Shown in pieces: positions 18,085-28,338 of a stretch of DNA of 64,000 nucleotides (positions within the stretch are counted from its first letter, which is position 1; each line of letters starts with the position of its first letter). The notes beneath the pieces are model-generated. The model did not search any database, was not told where the DNA came from, and saw nothing but the letters and a program-made list of their open reading frames with translations. The translations under genes and the position numbers were made by a program. Origin of the DNA: Vibrio neonatus (GTDB taxonomy: Bacteria > Pseudomonadota > Gammaproteobacteria > Enterobacterales > Vibrionaceae); the NCBI RefSeq assembly GCF_024346975.1, contig NZ_AP024885.1, forward strand, positions 1,426,001 to 1,490,000. The letters are read 5' to 3'.

Positions 18085-19485
18085 ATGACTTACGCGCCTG
18101 TAACAGACGTTCTTAGCGGCAAGCTAGCAGTAAACAGTGAAGTCACTGTTCGAGGCTGGATCCGTTCACGTCGCGATTCCAAAGCTGGGATCTCTTTTCT
18201 CGCCATCTATGACGGCTCTTGTTTCGACCCGATTCAGGCCGTGGTCCCAAATAGTCTTAATAATTACAATGATGAAGTCCTTAAGCTGACTACAGGTTGT
18301 TCTGTTGAAGTGACGGGTACCATCGTTGAATCTCCGGCAAAAGGTCAAGACTTTGAACTTGCTGCCACTGCTGTACAAGTTGTTGGCTGGGTTGAAGACG
18401 CAGACACTTACCCTATGGCTAAGACTCGTCACTCAATTGAGTACCTTCGTGAAGTTGCACACCTTCGCCCTCGCACTAACGTAATTGGTGCAGTAGCGCG
18501 CGTTCGTAACTGCTTGTCTCAAGCTATTCACCGCTTCTACCACGAGCAAGGTTTCTTCTGGACTTCAGCGCCGTTAATTACGGCATCTGATGCAGAAGGT
18601 GCAGGTGAAATGTTCCGCGTTTCAACGCTGGATCTTGAAAACCTACCTCGCACAGAGCAAGGCAATGTGGACTACAACGAAGATTTCTTCGGTAAAGAAA
18701 CCTTCCTAACTGTATCTGGTCAGCTAAACGCAGAAGCGTACGCTTGTGCACTAAGCAAAGTGTACACTTTCGGCCCGACGTTCCGCGCTGAAAACTCAAA
18801 CACCAGTCGCCACCTAGCGGAATTCTGGATGGTTGAGCCTGAGATTGCTTTTGCGGATCTAGACGACGCGGCAAAACTGGCTGAAGACATGCTGAAATAC
18901 GTATTTAAAGCAGTTCTTGAAGAGCGTCGTGACGATCTTGAGTTCTTTGCACAACGTATCGACAAACAAGCGATCACTCGTTTAGAGCAATTTGTTGACG
19001 CTGATTTTGCTCAAGTAGATTACACAGATGCGATTCAAATCCTTAAAGATTCTGGTCGTGAGTTTGAGTTCGCTGTTGAATGGGGCATCGATATGTCTTC
19101 TGAACACGAACGCTACCTTGCAGAAGAACACTTCAAAGCACCTGTTATCGTGAAAAACTACCCTAAAGACATTAAAGCCTTCTACATGCGCTTAAATGAC
19201 GATGGTAAAACAGTAGCGGCAATGGATGTTCTTGCTCCGGGTATCGGTGAAATCATCGGTGGTGCACAACGTGAAGAACGTTTAGACGTTTTAGACGAGC
19301 GCATGATTGCGATGGGTATCGACCCAGAACACATGAGCTGGTATCGCGATTTACGTCGCTACGGCACAGTGCCTCACGCAGGTTTCGGTCTAGGTTTTGA
19401 ACGCCTAGTCTCTTACGTAACTGGCATGGGCAACGTACGTGACGTGATTCCATTCCCACGTACACCACGTAGCGCAAACTTCTAA
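18085..19485 (+). CDS. asnS: Asparaginyl-tRNA synthetase
   Basis: A 466-residue class II aminoacyl-tRNA synthetase charging tRNA-Asn. The N-terminal OB-fold anticodon-binding domain is at 1-105. Motif 2 appears in [21 protein letters not shown], and motif 3 in [20 protein letters not shown] near the C-terminus, which ends [12 protein letters not shown] as in other AsnRS. A GGAGAG ribosome-binding site precedes the ATG. Its own terminator follows. Confidence 0.97.
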   Translation: MTYAPVTDVLSGKLAVNSEVTVRGWIRSRRDSKAGISFLAIYDGSCFDPIQAVVPNSLNNYNDEVLKLTTGCSVEVTGTIVESPAKGQDFELAATAVQVVGWVEDADTYPMAKTRHSIEYLREVAHLRPRTNVIGAVARVRNCLSQAIHRFYHEQGFFWTSAPLITASDAEGAGEMFRVSTLDLENLPRTEQGNVDYNEDFFGKETFLTVSGQLNAEAYACALSKVYTFGPTFRAENSNTSRHLAEFWMVEPEIAFADLDDAAKLAEDMLKYVFKAVLEERRDDLEFFAQRIDKQAITRLEQFVDADFAQVDYTDAIQILKDSGREFEFAVEWGIDMSSEHERYLAEEHFKAPVIVKNYPKDIKAFYMRLNDDGKTVAAMDVLAPGIGEIIGGAQREERLDVLDERMIAMGIDPEHMSWYRDLRRYGTVPHAGFGLGFERLVSYVTGMGNVRDVIPFPRTPRSANF

Positions 19486-19502
19486 TAAGAAGCTTTTATA
19501 TT

Positions 19503-19527
19503 AAACCGCCCTTTCGGCGGTTTTTTT
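19503..19527 (+). terminator. Terminator of asnS
   Basis: AAACCGCC / GGCGGTTT stem with a five-base loop and seven T, 18 bases after the asnS stop. Confidence 0.92.
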
Positions 19528-19672
19528 GAGCCTATTGAAAAATAATTGATGTTGAACAGGTGAAACGCTTTCGACTTCAAAATTAATTACAAATCTATTG
19601 TTTTGGCGATTTTCTAAAGGTATAAATAAAGTCTATCGCTTTTCATTAATTCACTAAACACGGACGATTCTC

Positions 19673-20863
19673 ATGTTTGAAAAAGTAGTTGCTGCTCCTG
19701 CCGACCCTATTCTTGGCTTAACTGAAGAATTTAAAAAAGACACACGCGAAACCAAAATTAACCTTGGTGCTGGCATTTACAAAAATGAACAAGGCTCAAC
19801 CCCTGTTCTTGCGACTGTAAAGAAAGCAGAACAAGCTATCTTAGACACTGAGAAAACGAAGTCATACCTAACTATTGAAGGTACTGCTGAATACGGTCTA
19901 GCAGTACAAAAACTTCTATTTGGTGAAAACAGCACTATCGTTTCAGACAAGCGCGCTAAAACAGCGCAAGCTCCTGGCGGTACAGGTGCGCTACGTGTAG
20001 CCGGTGAATTCATTAAACGTCATTTAGGCGGCGCTAAAATTTGGATCAGCAACCCAACATGGGCAAACCACAAAGGCGTGTTTACCGCGGCTGGTCTAGA
20101 AATCGCAGAGTACCGTTACTACAACGCAGAAACAAAAGCGAAAGACTTTGACGCCATGCTTGCTGATCTTAACCAAGCAAATGAAGGCGACATCGTATTG
20201 CTTCACGGCTGTTGTCACAACCCTACAGGTATCGACCCAACATTTGAAGAGTGGCAAACACTGGCGCAACTTGCAGCAGATAAAAAACTGATCCCACTGT
20301 TTGACTTTGCATACCAAGGTTTTGCAAAAGGCGTGGAAGAAGATGCAGCAGGTCTACGTGCATTTGCTGAACGTAACAGCGAAATCCTAGTAGCAAGCTC
20401 GTTCTCTAAAAACTTCGGTTTATACAACGAACGTGTTGGTGCATTTACGCTAGTTGCGGATAACGCAGAAGTGGCGCAAACCGCATTTTCTCAAGTAAAA
20501 GGCATTATCCGTTCTATCTACTCTAACCCACCAGCACACGGCGCGGCAGTAGTGACTCACATTCTTAATAACGCTGAGCTTCGTCAAGAATGGGAACAAG
20601 AAGTTAAAGAGATGCGCGATCGCATCCACGAAATGCGCACTTTGTTTGTAGAAACTCTTAAAGCGCAAGGCGTAACTGCTGACTTTAGCTTCATTGAACG
20701 CCAAAACGGTATGTTCTCTTTCTCTGGTCTAAACAAAGAGCAAGTCACTCGCCTAAAAGAAGAATTTGGCATCTACATTGTTGGCTCTGGCCGTATTAGC
20801 GTTGCTGGCATGACCAAAAACAACATGTTGCCTTTGTGCAAAGGTATTGCAGCGGTACTGTAA
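19673..20863 (+). CDS. aspC: Aspartate/aromatic aminotransferase
   Basis: A 396-residue PLP-dependent class I aminotransferase. The PLP Lys lies in [15 protein letters not shown], with substrate or cofactor residues in NPTGIDPT and the C-terminal GRISVAGM. It transfers amino groups between aspartate or aromatic amino acids and 2-oxo acids. It follows asnS, as in E. coli apart from ompF. I see no TyrR box in its promoter region. The gene ends at a hairpin shared with the convergent GNAT gene. Confidence 0.95.
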   Translation: MFEKVVAAPADPILGLTEEFKKDTRETKINLGAGIYKNEQGSTPVLATVKKAEQAILDTEKTKSYLTIEGTAEYGLAVQKLLFGENSTIVSDKRAKTAQAPGGTGALRVAGEFIKRHLGGAKIWISNPTWANHKGVFTAAGLEIAEYRYYNAETKAKDFDAMLADLNQANEGDIVLLHGCCHNPTGIDPTFEEWQTLAQLAADKKLIPLFDFAYQGFAKGVEEDAAGLRAFAERNSEILVASSFSKNFGLYNERVGAFTLVADNAEVAQTAFSQVKGIIRSIYSNPPAHGAAVVTHILNNAELRQEWEQEVKEMRDRIHEMRTLFVETLKAQGVTADFSFIERQNGMFSFSGLNKEQVTRLKEEFGIYIVGSGRISVAGMTKNNMLPLCKGIAAVL

Positions 20864-20899
20864 GCTTATTGCTTAAAGGCATTAGCTAAAATTCAAGTA

Positions 20900-20936
20900 A
20901 ACCACAGTATTATCAATGTATTGTGGTTTTCTTTTT
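20900..20936. terminator. Terminator after aspC, bidirectional
   Basis: AAACCACAGTAT pairs with a later GTATTGTGGTTT across a short loop and is followed by TTCTTTTTT. It overlaps the end of the convergent acetyltransferase gene. Confidence 0.75.
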
Positions 20937-21475
20937 TATATACAGTATTGTTCTTGAAAGTTACAGTTAATCCAATACCTTGCTAAAGGATTGGGAAAAA
21001 CCTTACCCATAACAACGTTCTCGAATTCACCACCATTAGCTTCAATTACGCCTCTTGAAGCTAAGTTATCTTCATCTGCGATAACCAAAGCGCTGTCGAT
21101 GCCTAACTCTGCCGCTTTTGCTAAAGCCAGTTTAAGCATCAGCTTACCTTTACCTTTTGCACGATGAGAGGGCGCGATGTCATAACCAATATGCCCCGCT
21201 TCAAGGGAAAGAAATTCATTGTTGATATCATGGCGCACGCGAATAGCACCAAGGATAGACTTCTCTGCATTGACCAGCCAATAGTGACTACAAGGCACAT
21301 AGCCATCACGCAGATTTAAACCCTCCGCTTCATCACTGATTCGCTTAATGTACCTTGGGAAATCCACTTTCCCTTCAAGATAATGTTCAGCATTTTCAAC
21401 GTCATATTTAGCAAAATCGGCATAGAACTGCGCAAAAGCGGACTGATATTCCAGTGATGGTACAACTAACTCCAT
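20936..21475 (-). CDS. GNAT family N-acetyltransferase
   Basis: A 179-residue acetyltransferase. The acetyl-CoA-binding motif A is recognisable in IGYDIAPSHRAKGKGKLMLK (about residues 98-117). The last 20 residues are aromatic- and Asn-rich. Substrate unknown. A second, unrelated GNAT gene lies just upstream on the same strand, 63 bases away. Confidence 0.8.
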   Translation of the reverse strand: MELVVPSLEYQSAFAQFYADFAKYDVENAEHYLEGKVDFPRYIKRISDEAEGLNLRDGYVPCSHYWLVNAEKSILGAIRVRHDINNEFLSLEAGHIGYDIAPSHRAKGKGKLMLKLALAKAAELGIDSALVIADEDNLASRGVIEANGGEFENVVMGKVFPNPLARYWINCNFQEQYCI

Positions 21476-21538
21476 GGTATTTTCTCCTGTAATGTAAAGC
21501 GAAGTTAAGTGCTGATGAGCATACTCCCTACTTGAATG

Positions 21539-21973
21539 CTAACTTGCTGAAGCACGATAAACATCAGGATGCCAAATTTGCATTAACATTTCTGGATTTT
21601 CGATAGCTTCAAATCCGTATTGGGAATACAGGCTATGAGCATCTTTTGTCGCTAGCATGATACGTCTTAACCCTTGTAAATCAGGATGTTCTAAGATGGT
21701 TTGAACCAACCATTTACTCAAGCCTTGCCCTCGGTGAGACTCCAAGACAAATACATCAACGAGGTAGGCAAACGTTGCTTTATCTGTGATTAAGCGAGCA
21801 AAGCCAACTTGAGCACCACTATTATCATATAAGCCAAAGCAAAATGAGTTTGAGAGCGCTTTTAACAGAGTGTGTTTAAGCATACCTTTCGCCCAATAAC
21901 TCTCTGAAATAAAATGATAAATAACATCGAAGTCTAGCTCATCGTTATCTGTGCTAATCCTAAATCCTTGCAC
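21539..21973 (-). CDS. GNAT family N-acetyltransferase
   Basis: A 144-residue GNAT protein with the motif A region in VDVFVLESHRGQGLSKWLVQ (about residues 70-90) and YSQYGFEAIENPEMLMQI near the end. It resembles small stand-alone GNATs of vibrios. The substrate cannot be told. It may be cotranscribed with the next GNAT gene. Confidence 0.8.
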   Translation of the reverse strand: MQGFRISTDNDELDFDVIYHFISESYWAKGMLKHTLLKALSNSFCFGLYDNSGAQVGFARLITDKATFAYLVDVFVLESHRGQGLSKWLVQTILEHPDLQGLRRIMLATKDAHSLYSQYGFEAIENPEMLMQIWHPDVYRASAS

Positions 21974-22283
21974 TAAAACTTCCTCCCTGAAAGATGGTTA
22001 TGCCACACCCTATCTAACTTCTTCGATGAAGTATTGCCTGATTTTCATCCATATTTACAGAATTGATAAATGTAAGTCAAACCATACCTGATACGGTGTC
22101 TAGCGCTCATTATTAAACAATTTACACCTTCAATCTGCGCTACACTGTAAATGTGCGCAAAATAACACCAATACGGCTGATTATTCCCTTTTCGATGCGA
22201 ACTATCATCAAACTAAACTATGGATATTCAGGTTTTCGTTCTATGATGAACTCAGCATAGAATCACGATATTTAAGGCATATC
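21974..22283. other. Divergent intergenic region
   Basis: About 310 bases between the second GNAT gene and the DUF294 gene. Apart from the inverted repeat at 22239-22262 I see no gene, RNA or convincing promoter. Confidence 0.5.
22239..22262. promoter_or_regulatory. Inverted repeat before the DUF294 gene
   Basis: TTCTATG and CATAGAA, perfect 7-base arms with 10 bases between, end 21 bases before the ATG at 22284. It could be an operator or a leader hairpin. Confidence 0.4.
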
Positions 22284-24155
22284 ATGGAAGTTGAACTATT
22301 TGAAATTAAACAGTTTCTAGCGCAATACCCTCCGTTTAATGATTTACCCGATGAAACGTTAAATCAAATCGCACTCGCCACTGAAATCTCCTACATTCGT
22401 AAAGGCGAATTGGTGGTTTCTCTGGGTGAAGCTATTTCTGATTTTTTCGTTGTGCGTAGTGGCGTTGTAGAAATCTCCAAACGTAACGGTTCGCTGTACA
22501 ACCGACTTGATGAAGGTGCTATCTTCGGGCAAATGGCGTTATTGAGTAATGGTAAGGTGTTGTTTCCCGCAACCGCAATTGAAGACTGCTTATTATATTG
22601 CATCCCTTCAGATACATTTCAAAACCTGTACGACAACTTTGACTCCTTTGCCGACTTTGTTGCGCTAGATGACGGAAAGCGTCTACGCCGCGCCATTGCC
22701 AATAATGATGACAACGACCTGACTACCGCAAAAGTCACCTCGTTAATCAACCACCCCGCTTCTACCATCAAGGAAGGGGCATCTATCAGAGATGCGGCTA
22801 TCTTGATGGACGATGAAAATACCTCGTGTTTATTGGTGGTTGATGATGAACAAACTGACAGTCGTGACCGTTTGCGTGGCATTTTGACTGATCGTGATTT
22901 GTGTACTCGCGTTATCGCACAAGGCGTTTCACCCGATGACACCATCAAGTCTGTGATGACTCAAGATGTGATCTCTTTAGACAGCAACGCTTATATTTAT
23001 GAAGCCATGCTGACCATGCAAAGATTCAATGTTCACCACTTACCTATCGTTAAAAAGAACACCCCAATTGCGGTCATTGAAGCCAGTGATATTGTGCGTT
23101 ACGAATCGCAAAACTCGTTACTACTGGTCAGTTCTATTTTCCAACAAAACACGGTAGCCGACTTGGTCACTTTATCTGAGCAAGTGAGTGACAGTTTCGT
23201 AAGATTGGTCAACGAAGACGCCAACTCACATATGGTGGGTAGCGCAATGGCGATTATCGCCATGAGTTTCAAACAGCGCATTATTGAACTGGCGGAAGAA
23301 GAATTAGGCCCCTCGCCTGTGCCATATTGTTTCTTAGCCTTAGGCTCAATGGCACGTGATGAGCAATTGATTGTCACCGACCAAGACAACGCCATCATTT
23401 TGTCCAACAGTTTTGATAAAGAGAAACATGATGAGTACTTTGCGAAGTTGGCGAGCATCGTCAGCGATGGATTAGATCAGTGTGGTTATCCTTACTGCAC
23501 CGGTGACATCATGGCGACCAACCCTATGTGGCGCATGACTCAAACTGAATGGGAAGAATGTTTTGCTGATTGGATAGATAATCCAAACGCAAAAGCGCTA
23601 CTTAACGCATCCATATTTTTTGATCTTGTGGGTGTACATGGTCAACTCAAATGGGCCGATAAACTCAATCGCTTTATTACCGAACGTGCGAAAAACAACT
23701 CTAAGTTTTTGTATTGCTTGGCGCGAAATGCGCTAAACCGCACACCGCCATTAGGCTTCTTTAAAAGCTTTGTAATGGAAAAAGACGGCAACCATAAAAA
23801 CTCGATTAACCTAAAACGACGCGGCACGGCGCCACTAGCCGATCTGATTCGAGTGCATGCACTGGCGGTGGGTTCGACTCAGAAAAACTCTTTTGAACGT
23901 TTGGATGATATTCTCGACTCAGGCATTTTGCCACGAGGCCGCGCGCAAGATCTTAAAGATGCATTAGAATTTATCTCTTTGGTTCGCATCCGCCACCAAG
24001 CGATTGATATTAACGAAGAGCGTGAACCAGACAATAATATAGAACCTGAAAACTTATCCGATTTTGAACGACGCAACCTAAAAAATGCTTTTCAAATTCT
24101 CAGCAATGCGCAGAACTTTTTGAAGTTTCGCTATCAAGGTACTTCAATAAAATAA
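22284..24155 (+). CDS. cNMP-binding / CBS / DUF294 nucleotidyltransferase-like signalling protein
   Basis: A 623-residue multidomain protein. Residues 10-125 are a cyclic-nucleotide-binding domain. Residues 150-280 are a pair of CBS domains, which usually bind adenine nucleotides. Residues 300-440 are a DUF294 nucleotidyltransferase domain with LGSMARDEQLIVTDQDNAI, the GlnD-like core whose Asp residues bind metal. Residues 480-620 are the DUF294 C-terminal region. The layout suggests a cytosolic enzyme that modifies a partner in response to nucleotide signals; the partner is unknown. The stop lies 4 bases before a DnaQ-like exonuclease gene, a pairing also seen in other bacteria as I recall. 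Confidence 0.85.
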   Translation: MEVELFEIKQFLAQYPPFNDLPDETLNQIALATEISYIRKGELVVSLGEAISDFFVVRSGVVEISKRNGSLYNRLDEGAIFGQMALLSNGKVLFPATAIEDCLLYCIPSDTFQNLYDNFDSFADFVALDDGKRLRRAIANNDDNDLTTAKVTSLINHPASTIKEGASIRDAAILMDDENTSCLLVVDDEQTDSRDRLRGILTDRDLCTRVIAQGVSPDDTIKSVMTQDVISLDSNAYIYEAMLTMQRFNVHHLPIVKKNTPIAVIEASDIVRYESQNSLLLVSSIFQQNTVADLVTLSEQVSDSFVRLVNEDANSHMVGSAMAIIAMSFKQRIIELAEEELGPSPVPYCFLALGSMARDEQLIVTDQDNAIILSNSFDKEKHDEYFAKLASIVSDGLDQCGYPYCTGDIMATNPMWRMTQTEWEECFADWIDNPNAKALLNASIFFDLVGVHGQLKWADKLNRFITERAKNNSKFLYCLARNALNRTPPLGFFKSFVMEKDGNHKNSINLKRRGTAPLADLIRVHALAVGSTQKNSFERLDDILDSGILPRGRAQDLKDALEFISLVRIRHQAIDINEEREPDNNIEPENLSDFERRNLKNAFQILSNAQNFLKFRYQGTSIK

Positions 24156-24159
24156 GCCT

Positions 24160-24894
24160 ATGTTCAAAAAAAACCAACCCACTAAAAAGATATTCCAGCC
24201 AGTCGATGACTGGCAATCTCACTTTGAAAGCTTGCTTGCCCAAAGCAATCACGGGCATCTGAAAAGCTTTTACTCGGCTGGGACTATCGCGAAAGAAACT
24301 CCACTTAAAGAGGTGCCGTTTCTTGCTCTGGATTTTGAAACTACAGGGCTAGATTCCTCAAAAGATGAGATCATATCTGTCGGTCTCGTACCCTTTGATT
24401 TAAATCGTATTTACTTAAAGCAAAGTCAGCAATGGTTGATTAAACCGCAGAAAGCACTCAATGCCGACTCTGTGGTCATTCATGGTATCACCCACTCAGA
24501 GTTGCAATATGCACCTGACTTTATGGCGGTGCTACCTGAAATACTTGAAGCCATTGCGGGTAAAATTTGTGTGGTTCATTATCGCCAAATTGAGCGTGAT
24601 TTCTTGGACAGCATTTTACGACGCCGTCTTAATGAAGGTATTGAATTTCCTGTGGTGGATACCTTACAAATTGAATGGGACATTCAGCAGCAACTTTCCG
24701 CTGGATTTATCAACCGCCTTAAAGGAAACCGCCCCGGTTCGGTGAGATTAGGCGCGAGTCGTAAGCGCTACAACTTACCTACCTATACTCCGCACGATGC
24801 GCTAGTTGATGCCATCGCCACTGCAGAATTGTTGCAGGCTCAAGTCGCACATCACTTCAACTCTGATGATCCCATCGAAAGTTTATGGCTGTAA
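24160..24894 (+). CDS. DnaQ-like 3'-5' exonuclease
   Basis: A 244-residue protein with a DEDDh exonuclease fold: exo I in LALDFETTGLD (about residues 55-65), exo II around VVHYRQIERDFL, and exo III in HDALVDAIATAEL (about 210-222). It resembles DNA polymerase III epsilon-type proofreading exonucleases but lacks the polymerase-binding tail. The ATG follows the DUF294 stop with four bases between, so the two are an operon and likely work together. Substrate unknown. Confidence 0.85.
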   Translation: MFKKNQPTKKIFQPVDDWQSHFESLLAQSNHGHLKSFYSAGTIAKETPLKEVPFLALDFETTGLDSSKDEIISVGLVPFDLNRIYLKQSQQWLIKPQKALNADSVVIHGITHSELQYAPDFMAVLPEILEAIAGKICVVHYRQIERDFLDSILRRRLNEGIEFPVVDTLQIEWDIQQQLSAGFINRLKGNRPGSVRLGASRKRYNLPTYTPHDALVDAIATAELLQAQVAHHFNSDDPIESLWL

Positions 24895-24931
24895 TTAATA
24901 CGCCTAATCATTAAAGTGAACACCACCAAAT

Positions 24932-25246
24932 CTACCCTACTTTTTGATAAGTGATAACAAACAACTTATTGATATTAGGGTAGATATCCGCAATCACCGA
25001 CTTTAATTCAGGCAACGTCATATTCTCTTGGCTGGCGTGAAAATCGGTCAGTTCATCAAATAACACTGGCGTTACTGAGATGATACGCAACTGACAAAAC
25101 CAGCGGTTATCTTCGTAAGTGGCAACCTCAACGATAGAGTTAGGCGCAAAGTCGCACTCATTTTCATCACGGATAGTAATGGTTTTCTTACCTGCAAGAA
25201 TGTCAGATTCAAAACGTTCAAAAAACGTCATACTGGTTAAGCTCAT
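24932..25246 (-). CDS. yqfB: N4-acetylcytidine amidohydrolase, ASCH domain (YqfB)
   Basis: A 104-residue ASCH-fold protein. The match to E. coli YqfB as I remember it is strong: ITFFERF-type start, DILAGKKTITIRDE, and ENMTLPELKSVIADIYP. YqfB hydrolyses N4-acetylcytidine to cytidine, probably recycling modified nucleosides. It is monocistronic and convergent with the exonuclease gene. Confidence 0.9.
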   Translation of the reverse strand: MSLTSMTFFERFESDILAGKKTITIRDENECDFAPNSIVEVATYEDNRWFCQLRIISVTPVLFDELTDFHASQENMTLPELKSVIADIYPNINKLFVITYQKVG

Positions 25247-25316
25247 AATGACTCCTTTATAAGGCCAATCGTAATCTATTACCCAAGAGAGTTTGCTACG
25301 ATGGAATTAAAACGAA

Positions 25317-25342
25317 AAAGGACCTGAAAATTCAGGTCCTTT
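25317..25342 (-). terminator. Terminator of the BCCT transporter gene
   Basis: On the minus strand the stem AAGGACCTGAA / TTCAGGTCCTT is followed by a T-rich run, 26 bases after the transporter stop. Confidence 0.85.
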
Positions 25343-25367
25343 GTAATTATTCTATTTGTATTTCGGC

Positions 25368-26939
25368 TTAACGCTCTTCTGTCGCCATACCCATCAACAA
25401 ACTCACACACATGGCAAGTAGGATGAAGGTAAACGGCAACGCGGTCGAAATCGCACCCGCTTGCAACGCTTGAACGGCTTGTGAGCCACCCACCCAAAGC
25501 ATAGCAACTGCAATAGCACCTTCCATGAACGCCCAGAACACACGTTGTGGTACAGGCGCATCCACTTTACCACCAGCAGTAATGCTGTCGATAACCAATG
25601 AACCTGAGTCTGAAGACGTTACAAAGAACACCATAACCAAAATGATAGCAATGATAGAAAGTACATTCGCTAATGGCATAGCATCAAACATTTCAAACAT
25701 AGCCAAAGAAACGTCTGTTAGACCTTTGCTACCTAAAATACCAACGTTATTGATCACTTGGTCAATAGCCAAGCCACCAAATGTAGACATCCAAATAAGA
25801 GTTACAGTTGTTGGTACAATCAATACTGCTGTCATAAATTCACGAACAGTACGACCTTTAGATACGCGAGCGATGAACATACCTACGAATGGGGACCATG
25901 AAATCCACCATGCCCAGTAGAATACAGTCCAACCTTGGAACCATGCTTCGTCTTCACGACCGTGCGGGTTACTTAGAGGAATAATATGCTCAACATAAGA
26001 AAGGAAAGTAGTAGAAATGCTGCTAAAACTAACGTGATAGCCAATCAACATTACAAATGCTAATAGGATAAAGGCAATGATCATGTTGATGTTCGAGATG
26101 ACTTTAACGCCACCATCGATACCACGTATCACCGATATTATCGCCAGCAAGGTAACAAAACTGATTACCGCAATTTGTAATCCTAGCCCTGCATCAAGCC
26201 CAAATACATGGTGAATACCACTAGCCGCTTGTTGCGCACCTAGACCAAGCGAAGTCGCAAGGCCAAACAACGTAGCCAATACAGCTAGAATATCAACAAT
26301 GTGACCCGGCCAACCCCATGCTCTATCCCCTAAAATAGGGTAAAAGATAGAACGAATCGACAGCGGTAAACCTTTGTTGTAGGTAAAGAAAGCTAATGAT
26401 AGTGCAACTACAGCATAGATTGCCCACGGGTGTAATCCCCAGTGGTACATAGTTGCGCCTAATGCAAGCTTAGCCGCTTCTGGTGTGTTAGCGACTACAT
26501 TCAATGGCGTTTCATACCAGCCAGTGTAGTATGCAACCGGCTCAGCCACACTCCAGAACATTAGACCAATACCCATACCTGCAGCAAATAGCATTGCTAT
26601 CCACGACAACATTGAGTATTCCGCTTTAGCTTCTTTACCACCTAAACGGATTTTACCGTATGGGGAAACAATAAGAGCTAAACAGAAGATAACAAAAATG
26701 TTACCAGCCCAAATGAATAATGCATCAAAAGAATGAATTATCTGCCATTTTAATCCGTCGAGCGCAGACTTTGCAGTCTCTGGATCGAGGAATACCATAG
26801 CAAGAAGAAAAAGAATAGTTAGTCCTGCACTAATGGAAAATACCGCATTATGTACATCGAACCCCCACTTTTGGACGTTATCTTGTCCAATTTGATAATC
26901 AGTACTATCTATACTGTATTTATCAATACCCTTGGTCAT
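25368..26939 (-). CDS. BCCT family betaine/carnitine/choline-type transporter
   Basis: From the ATG at 26939 (MTKGIDKYS), preceded by a strong AAGGAGG ribosome-binding site, the protein has 523 residues; the longer reading to 26978 lacks one. About 12 membrane segments are visible. Family signatures include MGIGLMFWSVAEP and the Trp-rich FYWAWWISWSPFVGMFIARVS. BCCT carriers take up quaternary amines such as betaine, choline or carnitine, often as compatible solutes. No choline-oxidation genes lie beside it, so the substrate is open. It follows the TRAP genes on the same strand, 109 bases away. Confidence 0.92.
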   Translation of the reverse strand: MTKGIDKYSIDSTDYQIGQDNVQKWGFDVHNAVFSISAGLTILFLLAMVFLDPETAKSALDGLKWQIIHSFDALFIWAGNIFVIFCLALIVSPYGKIRLGGKEAKAEYSMLSWIAMLFAAGMGIGLMFWSVAEPVAYYTGWYETPLNVVANTPEAAKLALGATMYHWGLHPWAIYAVVALSLAFFTYNKGLPLSIRSIFYPILGDRAWGWPGHIVDILAVLATLFGLATSLGLGAQQAASGIHHVFGLDAGLGLQIAVISFVTLLAIISVIRGIDGGVKVISNINMIIAFILLAFVMLIGYHVSFSSISTTFLSYVEHIIPLSNPHGREDEAWFQGWTVFYWAWWISWSPFVGMFIARVSKGRTVREFMTAVLIVPTTVTLIWMSTFGGLAIDQVINNVGILGSKGLTDVSLAMFEMFDAMPLANVLSIIAIILVMVFFVTSSDSGSLVIDSITAGGKVDAPVPQRVFWAFMEGAIAVAMLWVGGSQAVQALQAGAISTALPFTFILLAMCVSLLMGMATEER

Positions 26940-27048
26940 TTGACCTCCTTTTAGGTACAAAAAGCGTACCAAACACAATTACTTCATGTAATTAACTTGC
27001 AATTATAACGTATCTAAATAATTAATTCAGGCTTATCAATAAATTAAG

Positions 27049-28338
27049 TTACATGGATAATCCGTACAATCCTGGGAATAGTAATAGCGTGGCAAGCACC
27101 ACTATTTGTATGCCAATAAAGGGCATCACACCTGAATAAATATCCCTAGTCGTCACCTCTTTTGGTGCTACCCCTTTGAGATAAAACAAACTGAAACCAA
27201 AAGGCGGGGTCAAAAAGGAGGTTTGCAGGTTCATCGCCACCAAAATGGCAAACCACACCATGTTGATGCCGAGTAGTTCGGCCACCGGTGCAATCATAGG
27301 CACGATGATAAAACAGATCTCAACAAAGTCGATAAAGAAGCCAAGAATCAAAATCACCAACATCACTAGGAACAAGAAACCCCACTTTTCACCCGGAAGT
27401 GCCAACAGCCACTCTTCCACTAGATAGTCGCCACCTGTATAGGTAAATGCCATCGAAAAGGCAGTTGCGCCCAGTAAAATAGCAAACACCATCGCCGTAA
27501 CTTTGATGGTCTCTTTGGATGACTCGTACAAAAGCTTCCAGCTAAATTGACGATACAACATCGCCAATATAATTGCGCCAGCACCACCTAATGCCGCCGA
27601 CTCGGTTGGCGTAGCAATGCCTGCAAAAATAGAACCTAACACCACAATAATTAACGCCAGTGGCGGAAGAATAGCCTTGAGCGCGGTGATAATTTCTTGT
27701 TTACGGCTTTGATCATCAAGTTTAGGGATAGGCTGCGCCGCTTCAGGCTTTAAGTGCGCATAGATAGCGATATACAAAACATAGGCAATAACCAACACTA
27801 AACCCGGCCAAACAGCGGCCTGAAAAAGATCGCCAACCGGTACACCGAGTACGTCACCTAATAAGATCAATACAATAGAAGGCGGGATAATTTGCCCCAA
27901 GGTGCCTGATGCACAAATGGTGCCACAGGCTAATTTTTTGTCGTAGTTATACTTTAGCATTACGGGTAATGAGATAAGCCCCATTGCCACCACCGATGCC
28001 CCCACAACTCCGGTCGATGCCGCAAGTAGCGCTCCCACCAGTACCGTGGATATGGCAATGCCGCCACGCATACTGCCAAATAAACGCCCCATAGCTTCTA
28101 ATAACTGCTCAGCCAAACGCGTTTTTTGTAAAACCAGCCCCATGAATATAAACAGTGGCACTGCCATTAATACGGTGTTTTGCATAATAGATTCAATGCG
28201 ATACGGCATAAAGGCAAACATATCCCAACCTTCGGACCACACGCCAAATATCAGCGCGATACCGCCAAAGGTAAAGGCCACCGGAAAGCCGAGCAACAGC
28301 GCAAATAAAGCGACCGCAAACATAATAATCCCTATCAT
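27049..28338 (-). CDS. dctM: TRAP transporter large permease (DctM)
   Basis: A 429-residue DctM-type membrane protein with about 12 hydrophobic segments and family features such as GTLGQIIPPSIVLILLGD and LNMVWF-type loops near the C-terminus. TRAP carriers use the sodium or proton gradient together with a periplasmic binding protein. It overlaps the small permease gene by 4 bases. Within the TRAP set the order of transcription is binding protein, small permease, large permease. Confidence 0.93.
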   Translation of the reverse strand: MIGIIMFAVALFALLLGFPVAFTFGGIALIFGVWSEGWDMFAFMPYRIESIMQNTVLMAVPLFIFMGLVLQKTRLAEQLLEAMGRLFGSMRGGIAISTVLVGALLAASTGVVGASVVAMGLISLPVMLKYNYDKKLACGTICASGTLGQIIPPSIVLILLGDVLGVPVGDLFQAAVWPGLVLVIAYVLYIAIYAHLKPEAAQPIPKLDDQSRKQEIITALKAILPPLALIIVVLGSIFAGIATPTESAALGGAGAIILAMLYRQFSWKLLYESSKETIKVTAMVFAILLGATAFSMAFTYTGGDYLVEEWLLALPGEKWGFLFLVMLVILILGFFIDFVEICFIIVPMIAPVAELLGINMVWFAILVAMNLQTSFLTPPFGFSLFYLKGVAPKEVTTRDIYSGVMPFIGIQIVVLATLLLFPGLYGLSM

